NCBI GenBank assembly: GCA_030063045.1
Contig: JAQSEB010000058.1
Span: forward strand, 1,116,001-1,180,000
Direction of reading: 5' to 3'
Length of the DNA: 64,000 nt
DNA from: Pratylenchus scribneri
Lineage: Eukaryota > Nematoda > Chromadorea > Rhabditida > Pratylenchidae
Within the stretch, counting starts at the first letter, position 1, and every line of letters starts with the position of its first letter. The translations under genes and the position numbers were made by a program. Of this stretch, positions 1 through 12,187 are shown piece by piece. The notes beneath the pieces were generated by a model. That model ran no database searches. It was not told where the DNA came from and saw nothing but the letters and a program-made list of their open reading frames with translations.

Positions 1-1318
1 GCTTCGTCCTTCACCTCCAATTTATCTTCCATCAGGTCACTTTATAAGAAAAATGAGTTTCTGGAATCTATGTATATCTCACTCACCATTTTCCTTGCCA
101 CTTAGGGATTAAGTGTTCTCTGGCAATTTTGATCTTTTCTTCCGAAGCATATCCACTAAATTCAATCTGCACAACTCGCTTTTTCAACGGTCCCAATCGG
201 CCTTCCCAATGGCCCTGAGTAATGATGTTTTGCAGATCAGCAGTTGTTGTTAAGATGAACAACACGTTGGACAGGTCGACTGGCACTTCAATGAAACGAT
301 CCACAAAGTTGGAATTTTGTTCCTGATTTAGCGCTTCAAACAAAGCATGCACCAAACCATCGATTCCTGCACCAATTCCATATCCATCTGATTCCATATC
401 GGTGATATCATCAATAGCAATGACCCTATGAATAGATGTAATTATTTAAGAATTTATTAAATGAATGTAGATTCTCACGGGTTTTCAGTTTTGGCCTTCC
501 TCAAACATTGAATCAATTTGCCTGGCATTGCTCCACAATCTTCTCGGTGTTGACCTTTAATTGCGGCATCATCCTTCAGCATTCCAACAGAAAAATCGCA
601 AAACTGAAAAATTGAATATTAAATTTTTAGCGGCCATAATATGCCCCCAGGAGTTTGTATTCCCGTAAAAATAAAAGGAGCTATAAATTAATTTAGAGAG
701 TTCCAATTCCAATTGGCCCAAGGGCCAATGGCCAACATAAGGCAAAAAATTCCTAGTTTTTCAAACTTATGCTTAAAAGAAATTTCTATCAAATTGAGCA
801 CATTAGCTTGGTAAAAATTTTTAACCATACCTCTCTGCCCAACGCTCGCGCAATTGTCTTGGCCATGGCCGTCTTGCCAACACCTGATGGGCCAGAAAAA
901 AGCAAAATTTTCCCATTTTTGTATTGTTCGCATGCAAGGAAATTCATAATCCGCTTTTTCACATCCTTCATCCCAAAAATGTCTTCATCCAAAACTTGGC
1001 GCATAATTTTGACATCTTCATTGTCTTTCGATGTTTTCCCCCATGGAAGGCTGGTCAACCATTCCAAATGGTTCCTATAATAAATATGCAAAAAAAGATC
1101 AAAAATTCAATTTCACACTTTGCATTGTCATATTGGCTGCTCTCAAAATCGAATTCAGCAAGTTTTGCCTGTGCCTTTTTGATTGCCTTCTTTGCATGTT
1201 CCGGCATATCACAAATTCCTTTGATCACTTCCATTCCATCGGGCAAATAACAAATTGCCTTGATCGCTTCCAGTGCATGCTCTGGCATATTAAAAATTGC
1301 CTGTTTGTTGGTGCTCAT
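1..1318 (-). CDS. Divergent Lon-type AAA+ protease paralogue (5' part, runs off the left edge)
   Basis: Minus-strand gene with exons 1318-1119, 1074-831, 603-481, 425-87 and 39-1 (continuing outside). Splice phases join cleanly. The product resembles the ATPase module of mitochondrial Lon (LONP1): the linker [12 protein letters not shown], Walker [21 protein letters not shown], then [23 protein letters not shown] and [11 protein letters not shown]. Lon normally unfolds and degrades damaged matrix proteins. Here several core residues differ: the pore-loop TYVG is EDCG, Walker B IDEVDK is IDDITD, and the sensor-1 region TAN reads TTT. The protein starts only about 70 residues before the Lon core with an imperfect internal repeat ([13 protein letters not shown] and [12 protein letters not shown]), so the usual N-terminal substrate domain is missing or encoded elsewhere. 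No mitochondrial presequence is obvious. The protease domain lies outside the window. Probably a neofunctionalised or decaying paralogue. Confidence 0.8.
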
Positions 1319-2048
1319 TTCCTTTGAATGTGTCGCTAAGATTATTGTTTATGGCTTTTTGCTTCTTTAAATAATGAGAAGGGAATACATAAATCTAGGG
1401 TATTAGTAAAATTTAGATTCATTAACATAATTTTTGCGTTCTAATCTTTTTATTTTCATGCCACAGGCGATTTAGTCAAAAATGGTTGGAAATTTGATCA
1501 TATAAATAAGTAATAATAAATTCAATGAGATTTTACTTATAATCAGAATTTTCAAACGGAAAATGAGACGAATTTGTGGAATAAAATCCTAAAATATAGT
1601 CAAAAGTTCGTTAAATCAAATAATTTTTGGAACACTGAATGAAAATGGAAATGAAATAAAATGGAGTGAATCAGTCGGGTGAAATATTTTATTACATTGG
1701 GCAAAAAATGGATGAATACAAAAACTCCGGATATGATGTGCTTTTGCTAATTTTCCATTAAATCATCCCAATTGAGCCACAGCAATCATTGGCGTTGGCG
1801 GCAATGAATGTCGAAAAGTTTTTGATAAAGCTATATGATGATGATGGCCATGTTGATTATAATATTACAGCACGCAAGAGAAATATGGGGAAACGGAAAT
1901 GTGAGAGAACTCCAATCATTTTTTTGCATACTTTTTTACCCATTTTTCCCTTTATTTCCCTATTCACGCTGCCAATTTGCCGACAACAATTTTTTCCACG
2001 AATAAGGCCATCCTCCCATTCAATTTTCACCAACTTCCGTTCATTTAG

Positions 2049-2168
2049 CATACATATATTCTTTTATTTTATTATTCGGCAATGGAAATGGAAGTGAGGA
2101 GGTACGGTATCTCAAGAAGTGGCATTCTAATCAGCGAGGAAAAATTGTTTTTGATGATACCTTGGGGC
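2049..2168 (+). repeat. Dispersed ~115-bp element, copy 1
   Basis: Core features are ATTCTTTTATT at the left end, GGTACGGTA in the middle, TAATCAGCGAG, and TTTTTGATGATACC near the right end. Three further copies lie at 2210-2325, 3147-3260 and, inverted, 23060-23200. No open reading frame and no recognised RNA family. Confidence 0.6.
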
Positions 2169-2209
2169 AAAAAAAAAAAAGACTTACGAAGATAAAAAAC
2201 AGAAATAAG

Positions 2210-2590
2210 CATTATTCTTTTATACAGCTATGGAAATAGAAGTGAGGAGGTACGGTATGCCATGAAGTGAAGTATCACTCTTCTGATCAGCGAAGGAAAT
2301 TTGTTTTTGATGATACCCTGGGGCACAATATCCAAATTATGAAAAAAGCAATGAAAAAATTTTATTTTTATTTATCATAATCCAATTAATATTTTGTGTC
2401 AATGTAATTCTTCTTAATCATTAATTAATTAAATTCTCAATCCAATTTGATACTTTTCCTTTCCCCAATTATTTTCCCATTCATCATTTTCTTCATCTAA
2501 TTAAAAGCATTTCTCGTCAATTTCCTCCACATTTCCCCTTTCCCCGTAAGTCTCTTTTCTTTGTTCCACTCAAAAATGAAACAAATTCTC
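2210..2590 (+). repeat. Left copy of a direct duplication flanking a minisatellite
   Basis: This block (dispersed element copy 2 plus downstream CT-rich DNA, with CTCGTCAATTTCCTCCACAT near 2514) is repeated at 3147-3560 with many substitutions and small gaps. The two copies bracket the 32-bp satellite at 2627-3118. Confidence 0.7.
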
Positions 2591-2626
2591 TTGTGTTTTT
2601 GATTCTAAGTTCATTCCGGAAAGGGA

Positions 2627-3118
2627 ATAATTGTAAAATTTGGATTGTAATTGTAAAACTTAGATTGTAATTGCGATTGTAATTGTAAAACTTAGATTGT
2701 AATTGCGAATTGTAATTGTAAAACTTAGATTGTAATTGCGAATTGTAATTGTAAAACTTAGATTGTAATTGCGATTGTAATTGTAAAACTTAGATTGTAA
2801 TTGCGAATTGTAATTGTAAAACTTAGATTGTAATTGCGATTGTAATTGTAAAACTTAGATTGTAATTGCGATTGTAATTGTAAAACTTAGATTGTAATTG
2901 CGATTGTAATTGTAAATTCTAAATTGTAATTGCGATTGTAATTGTAAAACTTAGATTGTAATTGCGATTGTAATTGTAAAACTTAGATTGTAATTGCGAT
3001 TGTAATTGTAAAACTTAGATTGTAATTGCGATTGTAATTGTAAAATTAAGATTGTAATTGTAATTTGTAATTGTGATTTTAGTCTGAATTGTTATTGTAA
3101 TTGAAATTTTAATTCTGG
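2627..3118 (+). repeat. Minisatellite, ~32-bp unit (family 1)
   Basis: About 15 tandem copies of a unit made of TTGTAATTGCGATTGTAATT followed by GTAAAACTTAGA. Units with CGATT and CGAATT variants are interspersed. It is the same family, in opposite orientation, as the arrays at 37020-41385 and 62140-63045. Confidence 0.95.
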
Positions 3119-3146
3119 ATTCTAATGAAATATAGCTTCAAGGCAT

Positions 3147-3560
3147 ATTCTTTTATTCAGCTATGGAGATGGAGTTAGATGGTACGGTAGCCGTGAAGTG
3201 GCTCTCTAATCAGTGAGAGTGGGAGAACGTTTTCCTTGTTTTGAAGATTACCTTAGGGTAAAAAAAATTATCAGAAGAAAAACTAAAAATAAAAAGAATA
3301 TCCAAATTAGGAAAAATAAGCAATAATTAAATTGTAATATTTTATTTGCCAAAATCCAATTAGTAATTATCAAAAAATATTCCTTCCTTCAATCAAGAAT
3401 TAAATGAGAATTCCCAAATCCAATTAAATACTTTTCGCCTTTCCCCAATTACTTTTCCATCCATCAATTTTGTTCACCCAATTAAATCATTTCTCGTCAA
3501 TTTCCTCCACATTTCCCCTTTCCCGCAAGCCTCTCTTTGTTCCCTTTCAACGATGCTCCA
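3147..3560 (+). repeat. Right copy of the direct duplication
   Basis: Begins with dispersed element copy 3 (GGTACGGTAGCC) and continues through TATCCAAATTAGGAAAA and CTCGTCAATTTCCTCCACAT, collinear with 2210-2590. The offset is about 935-980 bp and the satellite fills the space between. Confidence 0.7.
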
Positions 3561-5582
3561 AATTCCCTTGCGTTTTTTTGTCGGGGCTAAAAGGATTGAC
3601 GAAGAAAATTGGGGGAAAAGCCAATTTGATGGGCAGAAAAAAAATAAAATTAGATGGAGAAAAGAGGAATCAACAACAATTTTTCTGGCCTTGTGGCCCA
3701 ATTCATTGGCCAAAAAAAACATTTGGTTAATAGCAAAAATACAAGAGGGAATCGAATCATAAAAAATTGGCAAAAAATTGACTGATGTGAGTTGAGCCGA
3801 ATAAATACTGAATCAAAACAAAAAACGGGGCGATTGACGATGAAGATAAGCGATGTGGAAAGGAAGAATTGAAGGGGAATGAAGGAGGCGAAGGATGGAG
3901 GTGGTCGATCATCCGCCCAATCTTCATTCACTCCTTCGTGCGAGAATCGTCACAATTGGCGGCGAGAAAAATTAGCGGGACGGAGACGAAGCACAGCAAA
4001 TTGTGGAAAGCATTGATCATTGAATGAATGAAGTTGATTTGATTGAAAGGGCCGTTTTGATTTAATGACCTCCAACCAATCTCAATCTCGCCACCACATT
4101 TTCTGCTCTTTTAGCCCTGCTGGCGTAAATCCCCTGAAAATGCCCTGCAAAAAATGGGGTGAATTTACGCGCACTGTGTATCGCACACACTGATTGCCCC
4201 AATTTTAACTTATTTTGTTGGGATTTTTCCTGCCATTTTCGTAGTTCTCCGCGCCAATTCGCTGCGCTCATTTTGCAACAACCCCACCAAATCGTGCACC
4301 ACCGCAATTCGTCGCTTACAACCAAAATCCACAAAAAGTGGCCGACCAATCCATCAGCCAGTCTTCCTTGGATTCCATTTTCCATCCTCTTTCCGCCAGC
4401 CGCCCTTCGCCATTCCAATCGCCCAAAAGGGCAATCAAATGGGAGTAAGGGGCCCTAAAGCGAGCATCGCATCCCCTCTTCCTTCCATCTTCCTACAATT
4501 CCTCCTTCGCCTCTTCCCAAATTCGTCTTCTTCTTCCAATAAAAATTCCCGGGGCAAGAGGGTGGTCGCCTTTCCTCGTTTTCCCCCAAATTTCCATCGC
4601 CCCAAGTGCGATTTGTTTGTTTGGTGCCCAGCCAACAATCCTCCATTTTCCCTCTAAAATTCGCACATTCTTCGCCTTTCCCCGGTGGGTATTTCCGCCC
4701 TAAACTTTCATTCCCCCAATACATTCATTCCCCTTTTCCGTCCAAAAGTGTCCTCTTTCCCTCGTAAAGTGTCCAAAGAGTGAATTTGTGATGGTCGCTC
4801 GTGTGGTGGCTGTGCCAGCTAATTGCCGTGCGCTTTGGGCACAGCGAGGGGCGGATGGACATAAAATGAATTCGAATGTTGTTGACACTGCGCATCCTCG
4901 AATATTCGGTTGGCGAAAAGTTGGCCCCCGACTCATTGTTGTTGTTGGATTGCCTCTTTGCCTTTTCCACTCTTGACCATCCCTTTCATCCCTCCGGCGC
5001 AATCGGCCATTCAAACGCCCACATCATCCTCCCTTCTCTATGGCCCATCATCGCCATCATCAAATTCGGCCCAATCGCACGGGCTAGCACAAAAAGCAAA
5101 TCAAATCCCCTAATTTTATTGGCCTTTCCCCTCTCTTTCATTTTTTGCTCAATCAAATTTCGCAAAAAGCGAAGGAATCAATTTTGTGTCCTATTGAAAA
5201 GGGCGCTTTTTGCTGAATAAGCTCATTTTATATTCTTCGCTTTTCCTCCTTATAATTCTAAATGTGAAAATCCGATTAACGCGTACAATGAAGGGGAAGT
5301 CCTACATCAAGAAGCCAGAGTCATTGAGCCAGTCAACATTGGAATTTTTTTCTTTTAAAAATTGCAGAATTAACTACATATCTGGCCATTTAAAAGCATT
5401 TGAGCTACCATAAAAGGAATAAAAGTGTAAATTTATTGATTCAAATCAAGTGGCCTTATGGCTGGCCATAAATAGAAACAATTTCCTTCATGCCTTCTAA
5501 AGATCTTTCGGAAGAAATTAATACTCTGAATTGAAAAGATCATCCAAAGTGATAAAAAGAAAATTGGCTGCCCCTCGATTGA

Positions 5583-5908
5583 GTACTTTCCATAGGTTTT
5601 TGGCCCATAGCTCAGCGAAGTAATGGCCAACCTTGGAAGGCGAAATAACATTGGAAAGCCCAAAATATCCTCTTAAATGTTGCCTATTTTAAATTTTATA
5701 AAATCTGCTCCTTAAAAGTTATATATCCTTGAGTGTAATAAACCCGCAATTTTTGAGATAAAGCCGCTTATTTCTATAATTTTTTTAATTTTTCAAAAAA
5801 TTATTTTTGCCACTTTTTAGAGGACATTTATGGCTTTCAAATGGCATATCGCCTTCTCAAATTGGTTGCTTCCTTGTTGAGATATGGCCAAAAGAATAGC
5901 TTCGGTAC
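5583..5908. repeat. Foldback element A, copy 1
   Basis: Inverted arms of about 95 bp: left arm around TTTGGCCCATAGCTCAGCGA, right arm with CACTTTTTAGAGGACATTTA and ending TATGGCCAAAAGAATAGC. GTAC lies at both outer ends. The loop is AT-rich, with no coding capacity. Confidence 0.85.
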
Positions 5909-6629
5909 TCGATCAGCCGCCCTACTCAATTGAGTTCTTTCGCTTTTAAATTCTTAACTAATTTTCAACAATATTATTGACACCGTTCAATTCTCGCTTT
6001 CCAATTTGTTTTTTTTTCACTACTCATTTTCATTTACGTCGATTATTCGCGCACGACCCCTATTTTGTTCCGCTAAATATGCTCCCCTCCTCGGCAATGA
6101 TTCCACCCAATATTCAACCGGTTTGCCCCTTGTGCCTCACCCTCCCTTTTCCCGCCTCACTTTTTTGCAACCTCCCCCCTCCAATAATTTTCTTGCCTTT
6201 TGGTCCCTCTTCCCTTTTTACGCCTTCTTCCGCCACCCATCAATGTGCAATTTTTGCGCCCACAGATCATCTTCCATTTTCTTGCCTCCAACCTAAACCG
6301 ATTCTTCACGGTGTCACTTTTCGCGCAGCCAGCAGTCCCAAAAACAACAATTCAACCAACACATTGACTGGGACGTGGACCCAGCACAAAATATGCAATC
6401 CAAAAAATTGTTTTCTTATTAGGCTCGAAAATTGGCCACAATTTCTCGCCTTTTTCCAACCTCAAATAAATATTTAAATGCCTCCCAATAATCCAGTCAC
6501 CCATTTATGACTGGAGCATTCCCCCTGCGGAGACTATCTAAAAGTTGCCGTTCCTCCCAAATATATCTTCCTTCGTTTTTCTTAAAAATCCTCTTCCATT
6601 CTATCCAAGTCCAAGTAGGGGAAGTTTCA

Positions 6630-6961
6630 CCACCTTATGTGAGCCATTTTTTGGCCATAGCTCAATGAGGCGATGACCGATTTGAGAAGGCGATACACCA
6701 TTTTAAAGCTCTGAATGTCCTCTAAAAAGTGGCACAAAAATTTATATGGAATCCTATTTTAAAATATTTATTTTTCTTCGAATTTAATAAACCCTTTTTT
6801 TTCATGGAGAAAGGGCAATTATTTTATAAAATGTTTAAAATTCTAAAATAATTAATTAGCCACTTTTTAGGAATCCTTTAGGACTTACAAATAATATATC
6901 GCCTTCTCAGATTTGATATAGCCTCGCTGAGCTAATTGGCAAAAGAATATAATCCAGGTAC
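6630..6961. repeat. Foldback element A, copy 2
   Basis: Left arm with TTGGCCATAGCTCAATGAGG and TGTCCTCTAAAAAGTGGC. The right arm is more diverged and ends in CCAGGTAC. Confidence 0.85.
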
Positions 6962-7484
6962 TGAAATGTCCTATATTTCTCCTCCATCCTCGCCCCAAAT
7001 TCCAACATTTTTGTTCTTCCAAGTTTTGGCTTTTTTTTTGTTTGTAACCCCTTTAAATCCCTCCCCCATTATGTTCACCAAATTCTCGCGCCCTTAAATC
7101 CCTTGTTGACCTCCTTTAAATCCATCCCTTCTCCGTTCCATCCTCTTTCAACCATTTTTTCTTCAATGGCCTCATTTCCCCCATTCACAATCAACACAGC
7201 TAGTCACGCCAGATTGGAAGTATTTTGTTGTGGACATTGTTTGGTGGTTGATTTTTGCCGATGACAATTCCGCCCCCTTCCTCCGAGCATTTGGGATTAA
7301 GCCAAAAAATCCTCGCGCACTCCCCGATTTGCTTTGTTGACTGCCCCATCGCAGAAAAACATGCAAAATTATGTTCATTGTAAATTTTAGGCTTTTCCTT
7401 TGTGCTTTGTTCTCCCCTTCTTCATTTTCCAATCACAAATTTCTATGTTTTTATGTCCCCTTTGCCTAATCGGTACATTAATAT

Positions 7485-7825
7485 GTACCTGGGACAATTT
7501 TTGGCTCATAGCTCAACAAGGAAACAACCAATTTTGGAAGGCGATATGCCATTTGAAAGCCCTAAGTTTCCTCTAAAAAGTGGCTTATTTACATTTATCG
7601 AAGATATCAAACCATTTGTAAAATAAGTTATTTTTCCTCTGAAAATTCTAGAAGGATACAAATTTTAAAGTTAAAAACATAAAATTATAAAAGAGCCATT
7701 TTTGAGGGAACTTTTACATAATAATGGTTGCCAATTTTTAGTGGAAACTTTAAGCTTACTAATGGTTTGTTTCCTTCCAAATTTGGCTAAAGCCTCTTAG
7801 AATTATGGCCAAAAATGGCACAGCT
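7485..7825. repeat. Foldback element A, copy 3
   Basis: Left arm starts GTACCTGGGACAATTTTTGG and contains GGCGATATGCCATTTGAAAG. The right arm (7725-7818) is degraded, ending near ATTATGGCCAAAAATGG. Confidence 0.85.
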
Positions 7826-8687
7826 TTTAAGGCATTGTTCCCTTCCTTTCCAAGTCCATATTTCCATGTTTTTTTTTGTCCACCCTTCTTTTGCCCTCTA
7901 ATCCACTTCGCCACTCTGCTTCAGAAAAGCTGCTTTCCGGCAATATCAGATCAAATAAAGTCCCCCCACCAATTCAACTCCAATCCATTCAAATGCTTAT
8001 AATTTCCAGTCGCTTTCAGCTCGCCTCCATCCAGTCTGGCAGCCGTTCATCGTTTGCGCTGCGCAACTCGCCATTCCCATCCAAAAAATAAGGCGAATAT
8101 TTCCCCAATAAAAGCCCATTGTCACCCCCACCCCATCACCCAAAGGGGAAAAGCATATTATCACCCCCATTCGCCCATTTGCCTCCATTTTTCTCGCCTT
8201 TCACTTTTTATATATCCACCCTCCATTCCCATTCAACCCAATTTTCCCCTCTATATTCCCTTCCATTCCAGATCCGCTTTCTCACAGCAGAGGGGAAAAG
8301 CAGCCCTTTTCCCTTCTTCCACACCCATCCCCGAAAGGCATCCACCATCGCCCCCCGTGGCGGGTGTTCAGCAATTCGGCTCAATTTCCTTCCATTTTCG
8401 CCTTCTTTGATTTGCTTAAACAACAAATAACCAAAAGAGTGGGCATTGCCGTATTTGTGTGGTGCTCAATTGGCAGAACACAGACCAAACACACCTTTGT
8501 GTGAAGATTGTGAGTCGTCGAAAATGATGGGTGGGCAATGGGAAGATTGGTTGGGAAGTGGCGGAACAAAACACGAAGAAGGGGGAGAACAAATTGGCCC
8601 CGATAAAGCAAGAGGATTAGTAGGAATGATTAAAGGGGAGTCCATTCCTCCTCCATATAAGGAGAGGCTAATAAAAGAAAGATTCTT

Positions 8688-8908
8688 AACTTAAAAGTGG
8701 CTACTTTTGATGAAACTTTGCCTATTTTTTTCAATCCATAGGATGCCTACACCAAGAGATATCAATTATGGCCAGAAGTGCCAAAAAATATGGCCATAAT
8801 TTCTGAGGCAAGCCCCTTCAGAAGATAAAAATTGCGTTTTAGGTGAAGGCATCTTATGGACTAAAAATAGGCAAAGTTTCATCAAAAGTGGCCACCTTAT
8901 TTAAGAAA
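8688..8908. repeat. Distinct ~220-bp palindrome
   Basis: The left arm (TTAAAAGTGGCTACTTTTGA through GGATGCCT, 8691-8748) is the near-exact inverse of the right arm (AGGCATCTTATGG through AAAGTGGCCACCTT). The two arms are about 58 bp each, around a spacer that itself contains an inverted TATGGCC pair. Not the same sequence as foldback element A. Confidence 0.85.
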
Positions 8909-9302
8909 GTGGGGACCTTCCCTTCTGCTGCTGGTGAGGAACAAAACACGTAAAAGAAGGAACAAATTGGCCGCTGAGAAGCAATCAAAAATAACTAGGA
9001 AGGGGGAGGATTAGGAATGTTTAAGAGGGAGTCCATTCCCATATAAGGATGATGTATGATTGGCCCAATCAAAAGTATAGAAAAGGAAGGGGGGCAATTG
9101 GCCAACATTCCCCCACCTCCTCTGTACTTGGAAGAGGGCCCCGCCATCATAAGAGGGGAAAAGCGGCGACGATGATTGCACACTCTCATAGTTGAGTCAT
9201 TCATTCCATCAACAATCCCAAATATTGCCTTTTCTGTTGGCTAGGCTTTTCGTAAAATTCTCCACACCAAAGTTGAAAGCGAATTCCAAACAGGAGAATT
9301 GA

Positions 9303-9650
9303 GTACCTGGGACCATTCTTTTGGCCATATCTCAACAAGTAAGCAACCAATTTGGGAAGGCGATATGCCATTCGGAAACCTTAAATGTCCTCTAAAATGT
9401 AACATTAAAATTTTTGGAAATTAAAAAATTTTGTAACAAATATTAAAACAATTTAGAGAAGTAACGGCTTTTCCTCCAATAAATAGGGTTAATTTCACTC
9501 AAAGATTAATTATTATTTTAAAATGGCAAATTTTATAAATATTTTGCAGCCACTTTTTTGAGGACACTTTGAGCTTTAAAATATCATATCGCCTTCCCGA
9601 ATTGGTTCTTGCCTCGTTTAGATGTGCGCCAAAAACCGATGCAGTTACTC
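9303..9650. repeat. Foldback element A, copy 4
   Basis: Left arm starts GTACCTGGGACCATTCTTTT; right arm contains CATATCGCCTTCCCGAATTG. A third, right-type half arm follows at about 9737-9830 (TTGAGCTATGAGCCAAAAAA), so a second element has been partly lost or nested here. Confidence 0.85.
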
Positions 9651-11698
9651 AATTTTCGCATAACCCAATGAACTGATTCAACCCTTTCACTCCCAAACAA
9701 TTTCAGAATATTAAGATATTTTATAAACATTTTCTGACCACTTTGTAGAAGACAATTTAGGCTTTTAAATACTATATTCGCTTCCAAAATGATGATCTCC
9801 TCATTGAGCTATGAGCCAAAAAACGATAAAATTCAATTATTGCCTTCCCCAATGAATTGATTCCCCACTTTCATTTCCAAATCATTCAGAGCATTGAAAA
9901 AGCCAAAAAATGGACTTTGTTTGGTCCTGGACGGATGGCCTCTTCCAAGGCATTTGTTCATGCGGCAATTCGGACACAACCAGGGCAGCTGCGGTGAAAG
10001 CCACCGGCGACCAAAAACAGCAACAATCCTTAGATAGATGGCCACAACAGCAACAGGGCCAATGGTCAGTTTTAGGGTGGGAAAATGGCAAGGGAAATGG
10101 GAAGCCAAATTGGTCCATTGGGAGCCAAAAATGAATAAAATGGGAAAAGCCTCCATTTTTGGGGGCACTCTCTTCATTTAGCCACCAAATTCAATCCAAT
10201 TAAGCATTCAAATGAAAGGGGAGGCCCTAAAATGGTGCCACAAAACCATTCATTTTCCCTCCCTTTTTCCCTGTAATCCAACAATTTCTACAATTCAACA
10301 AATTTTCCACTCTCCAATTTGGAATTTTTCTACTCCATCCAAAATGTTTATATGGTTTAACTAATTCTGATTTTCCAAACAATTCTTATTTTGGCATATT
10401 CTGAATGCCGTATGGCTTTAATTCCATGACTCAATCGATTATTTGTGTCTTTTTTTTTAAAGATGCCAATTTGATAATAGTTATGGCCCTAAAAATTTCG
10501 GGTTTTAAACCGGTTTAACATTTTGAAAATTAAACAATTTTGTCCAAAATTTGCATTTTCTTAAATAATTCCTTCTCCTTTGTTTTCCAGCCATTTTCCT
10601 TTTCAATTTGGAATTTTCGACTTCCCCACCCAAAATTTGTATTATATTTTATGGTTGAATTGGCCATTTTTGTGTAGAAGAATTGGCGGTTTTATCGATG
10701 GATTGAAGGGGAAAATATTGGGGCGAGAAAAGGCGATTAATAGTCAATGAAAGGGAGAAGATCAGCGAGGGATTGGCCAATTTCCAAGGGAGAAGATCAC
10801 AGAGCGACGGAGGAGGGGATTGGCCCATAGACAAGGGGAGGGGTCCATTTATCAATTGGCACGCCAAAATGTCATCACACATTGAATCGGTGTCTATCAA
10901 ACATACATACAATTGAAGCCAAAATGTGTGTTTGCCCATCCTATTTTGGCCTCTGCCTTTCCCTTTTGTTCCTGTGGCCAATCCTCTTATTTCCATCCTC
11001 CCCCACCCATCCAAATTGCTTGTTCTCTCCGACATTTCCTGACTCATTTGGCCCCCTCCCAGCCCTCCCAGCCCCAAAAGCCTTCTCCGGCCCAAATAAC
11101 ATCCGTTCCCTTCCGCCTCCCTTCCGCATCTTCCCTTCTAACATTGGCCACTTCATTCAATGTTGTCGAGAAGCTAAAAGTTTCCTCCTTCAAACTTCCT
11201 CCAATTTCTTCCCAATTCTCCCCCACTTCACCCTATTGAATTAAATTGCCAGCCAACTGTTTGTGATCCCTTCCCCCTTTTCCTAAACATTTTTCACTTC
11301 GTCCCCAATCAACAGAAATCAACCCTTTTGCTTCCTCTCCATTTTCAAATCGATCTTCTTGGAGTTGACAAACACGCGACCTTCTCCTTCCTCCAATTCA
11401 AAACCAAAATGCAGTCCAAACCGAGACTGATTGACTGACTGAGTGAGAATGATCGCTCCAATCAGCAACCTCGCCTGTTGTCTCCAAAGCAATAATTGCT
11501 GATGGTGACCTTCACATCATCGGCCCATTTTTTCACCCACATCCACCACCGCAACCACCACAAATTGTCCTTCATTAGCCTTTTTGTCGCCTTTCTCCTT
11601 TTGATCATCCACCAAGCACCCCAAACCTTCCCTTTACCTTCCGGCCATTTCCCCTGCATTTTCCTCCCACATTTCTGTCGAAATATAGAACGATTTGA

Positions 11699-12033
11699 GT
11701 ACATGTTTCCATTCTTTTGGGCATAGCTCAAAAAAGAAGCAACCGATTTAGGAAGGCGATATGCCATTCAAAAGCCATAAATGTCCTCTAAAAAGTGGCT
11801 TTTATAATTTATTTGAGAATTAAAAATGATTTGTGTAATAGGCGGCTTTTCCCACACAATCAGAAAATTTGATTTTTTGTCACTCAAAGACATGAAGCTT
11901 TTTGTAAACGTGGTTTAAATAAAATTAAAATAGGCCATTTTTTAGAGGACATTTTGGGCTTTCAAATGGTATATTGCCATCCAAAATTGGTTAAAGCCTC
12001 GCCGAGCTATAAATAAAAAATTATCCCATAATA
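11699..12033. repeat. Foldback element A, copy 5
   Basis: Left arm with GGAAGGCGATATGCCATTCA and CCTCTAAAAAGTGGC; right arm with TTTTTAGAGGACATTTTGGG and GCCTCGCCGAGCTAT. Confidence 0.85.
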
Positions 12034-12187
12034 CTCTTGATCGCCGCCCAGTTCCTGTCCTTCCATTTATGGCCATTTCCTCTCCATTCCCTTCCGACTT
12101 TTCCGTATCAATTCTATCATCAAAGTTCGTTCAACTTGAGCCAAAATATTAATTATCAATCAATTAAAGCCCCAATAAACACCAAAA

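Larger units (their letters stand above)
1319..12187. other. Gene-poor, repeat-rich interval
   Basis: Apart from the repeats listed separately I see no supported gene here. Open reading frames of 60-166 codons exist on both strands, but they are rich in Phe, Pro and Ser from CT-rich DNA, lack splice context and match no family I know. Six foldback elements, one minisatellite, a duplicated block and one separate palindrome account for much of the span. Regulatory DNA or 5' untranslated exons of the RapGAP gene to the right cannot be excluded. Confidence 0.5.

Noticed and set aside
5977..6477. 166-codon plus-strand open frame
   Set aside because: Composition is that of CT-rich DNA (Phe, Pro, Leu, Ser). 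No splice context, no domain, and the shadow frame 6006-6296 is equally open.
10649..11095. 148-codon minus-strand open frame with Gly/Arg-rich start
   Set aside because: Overlaps open frames on the other strand of similar quality and has no recognisable family or splice sites.
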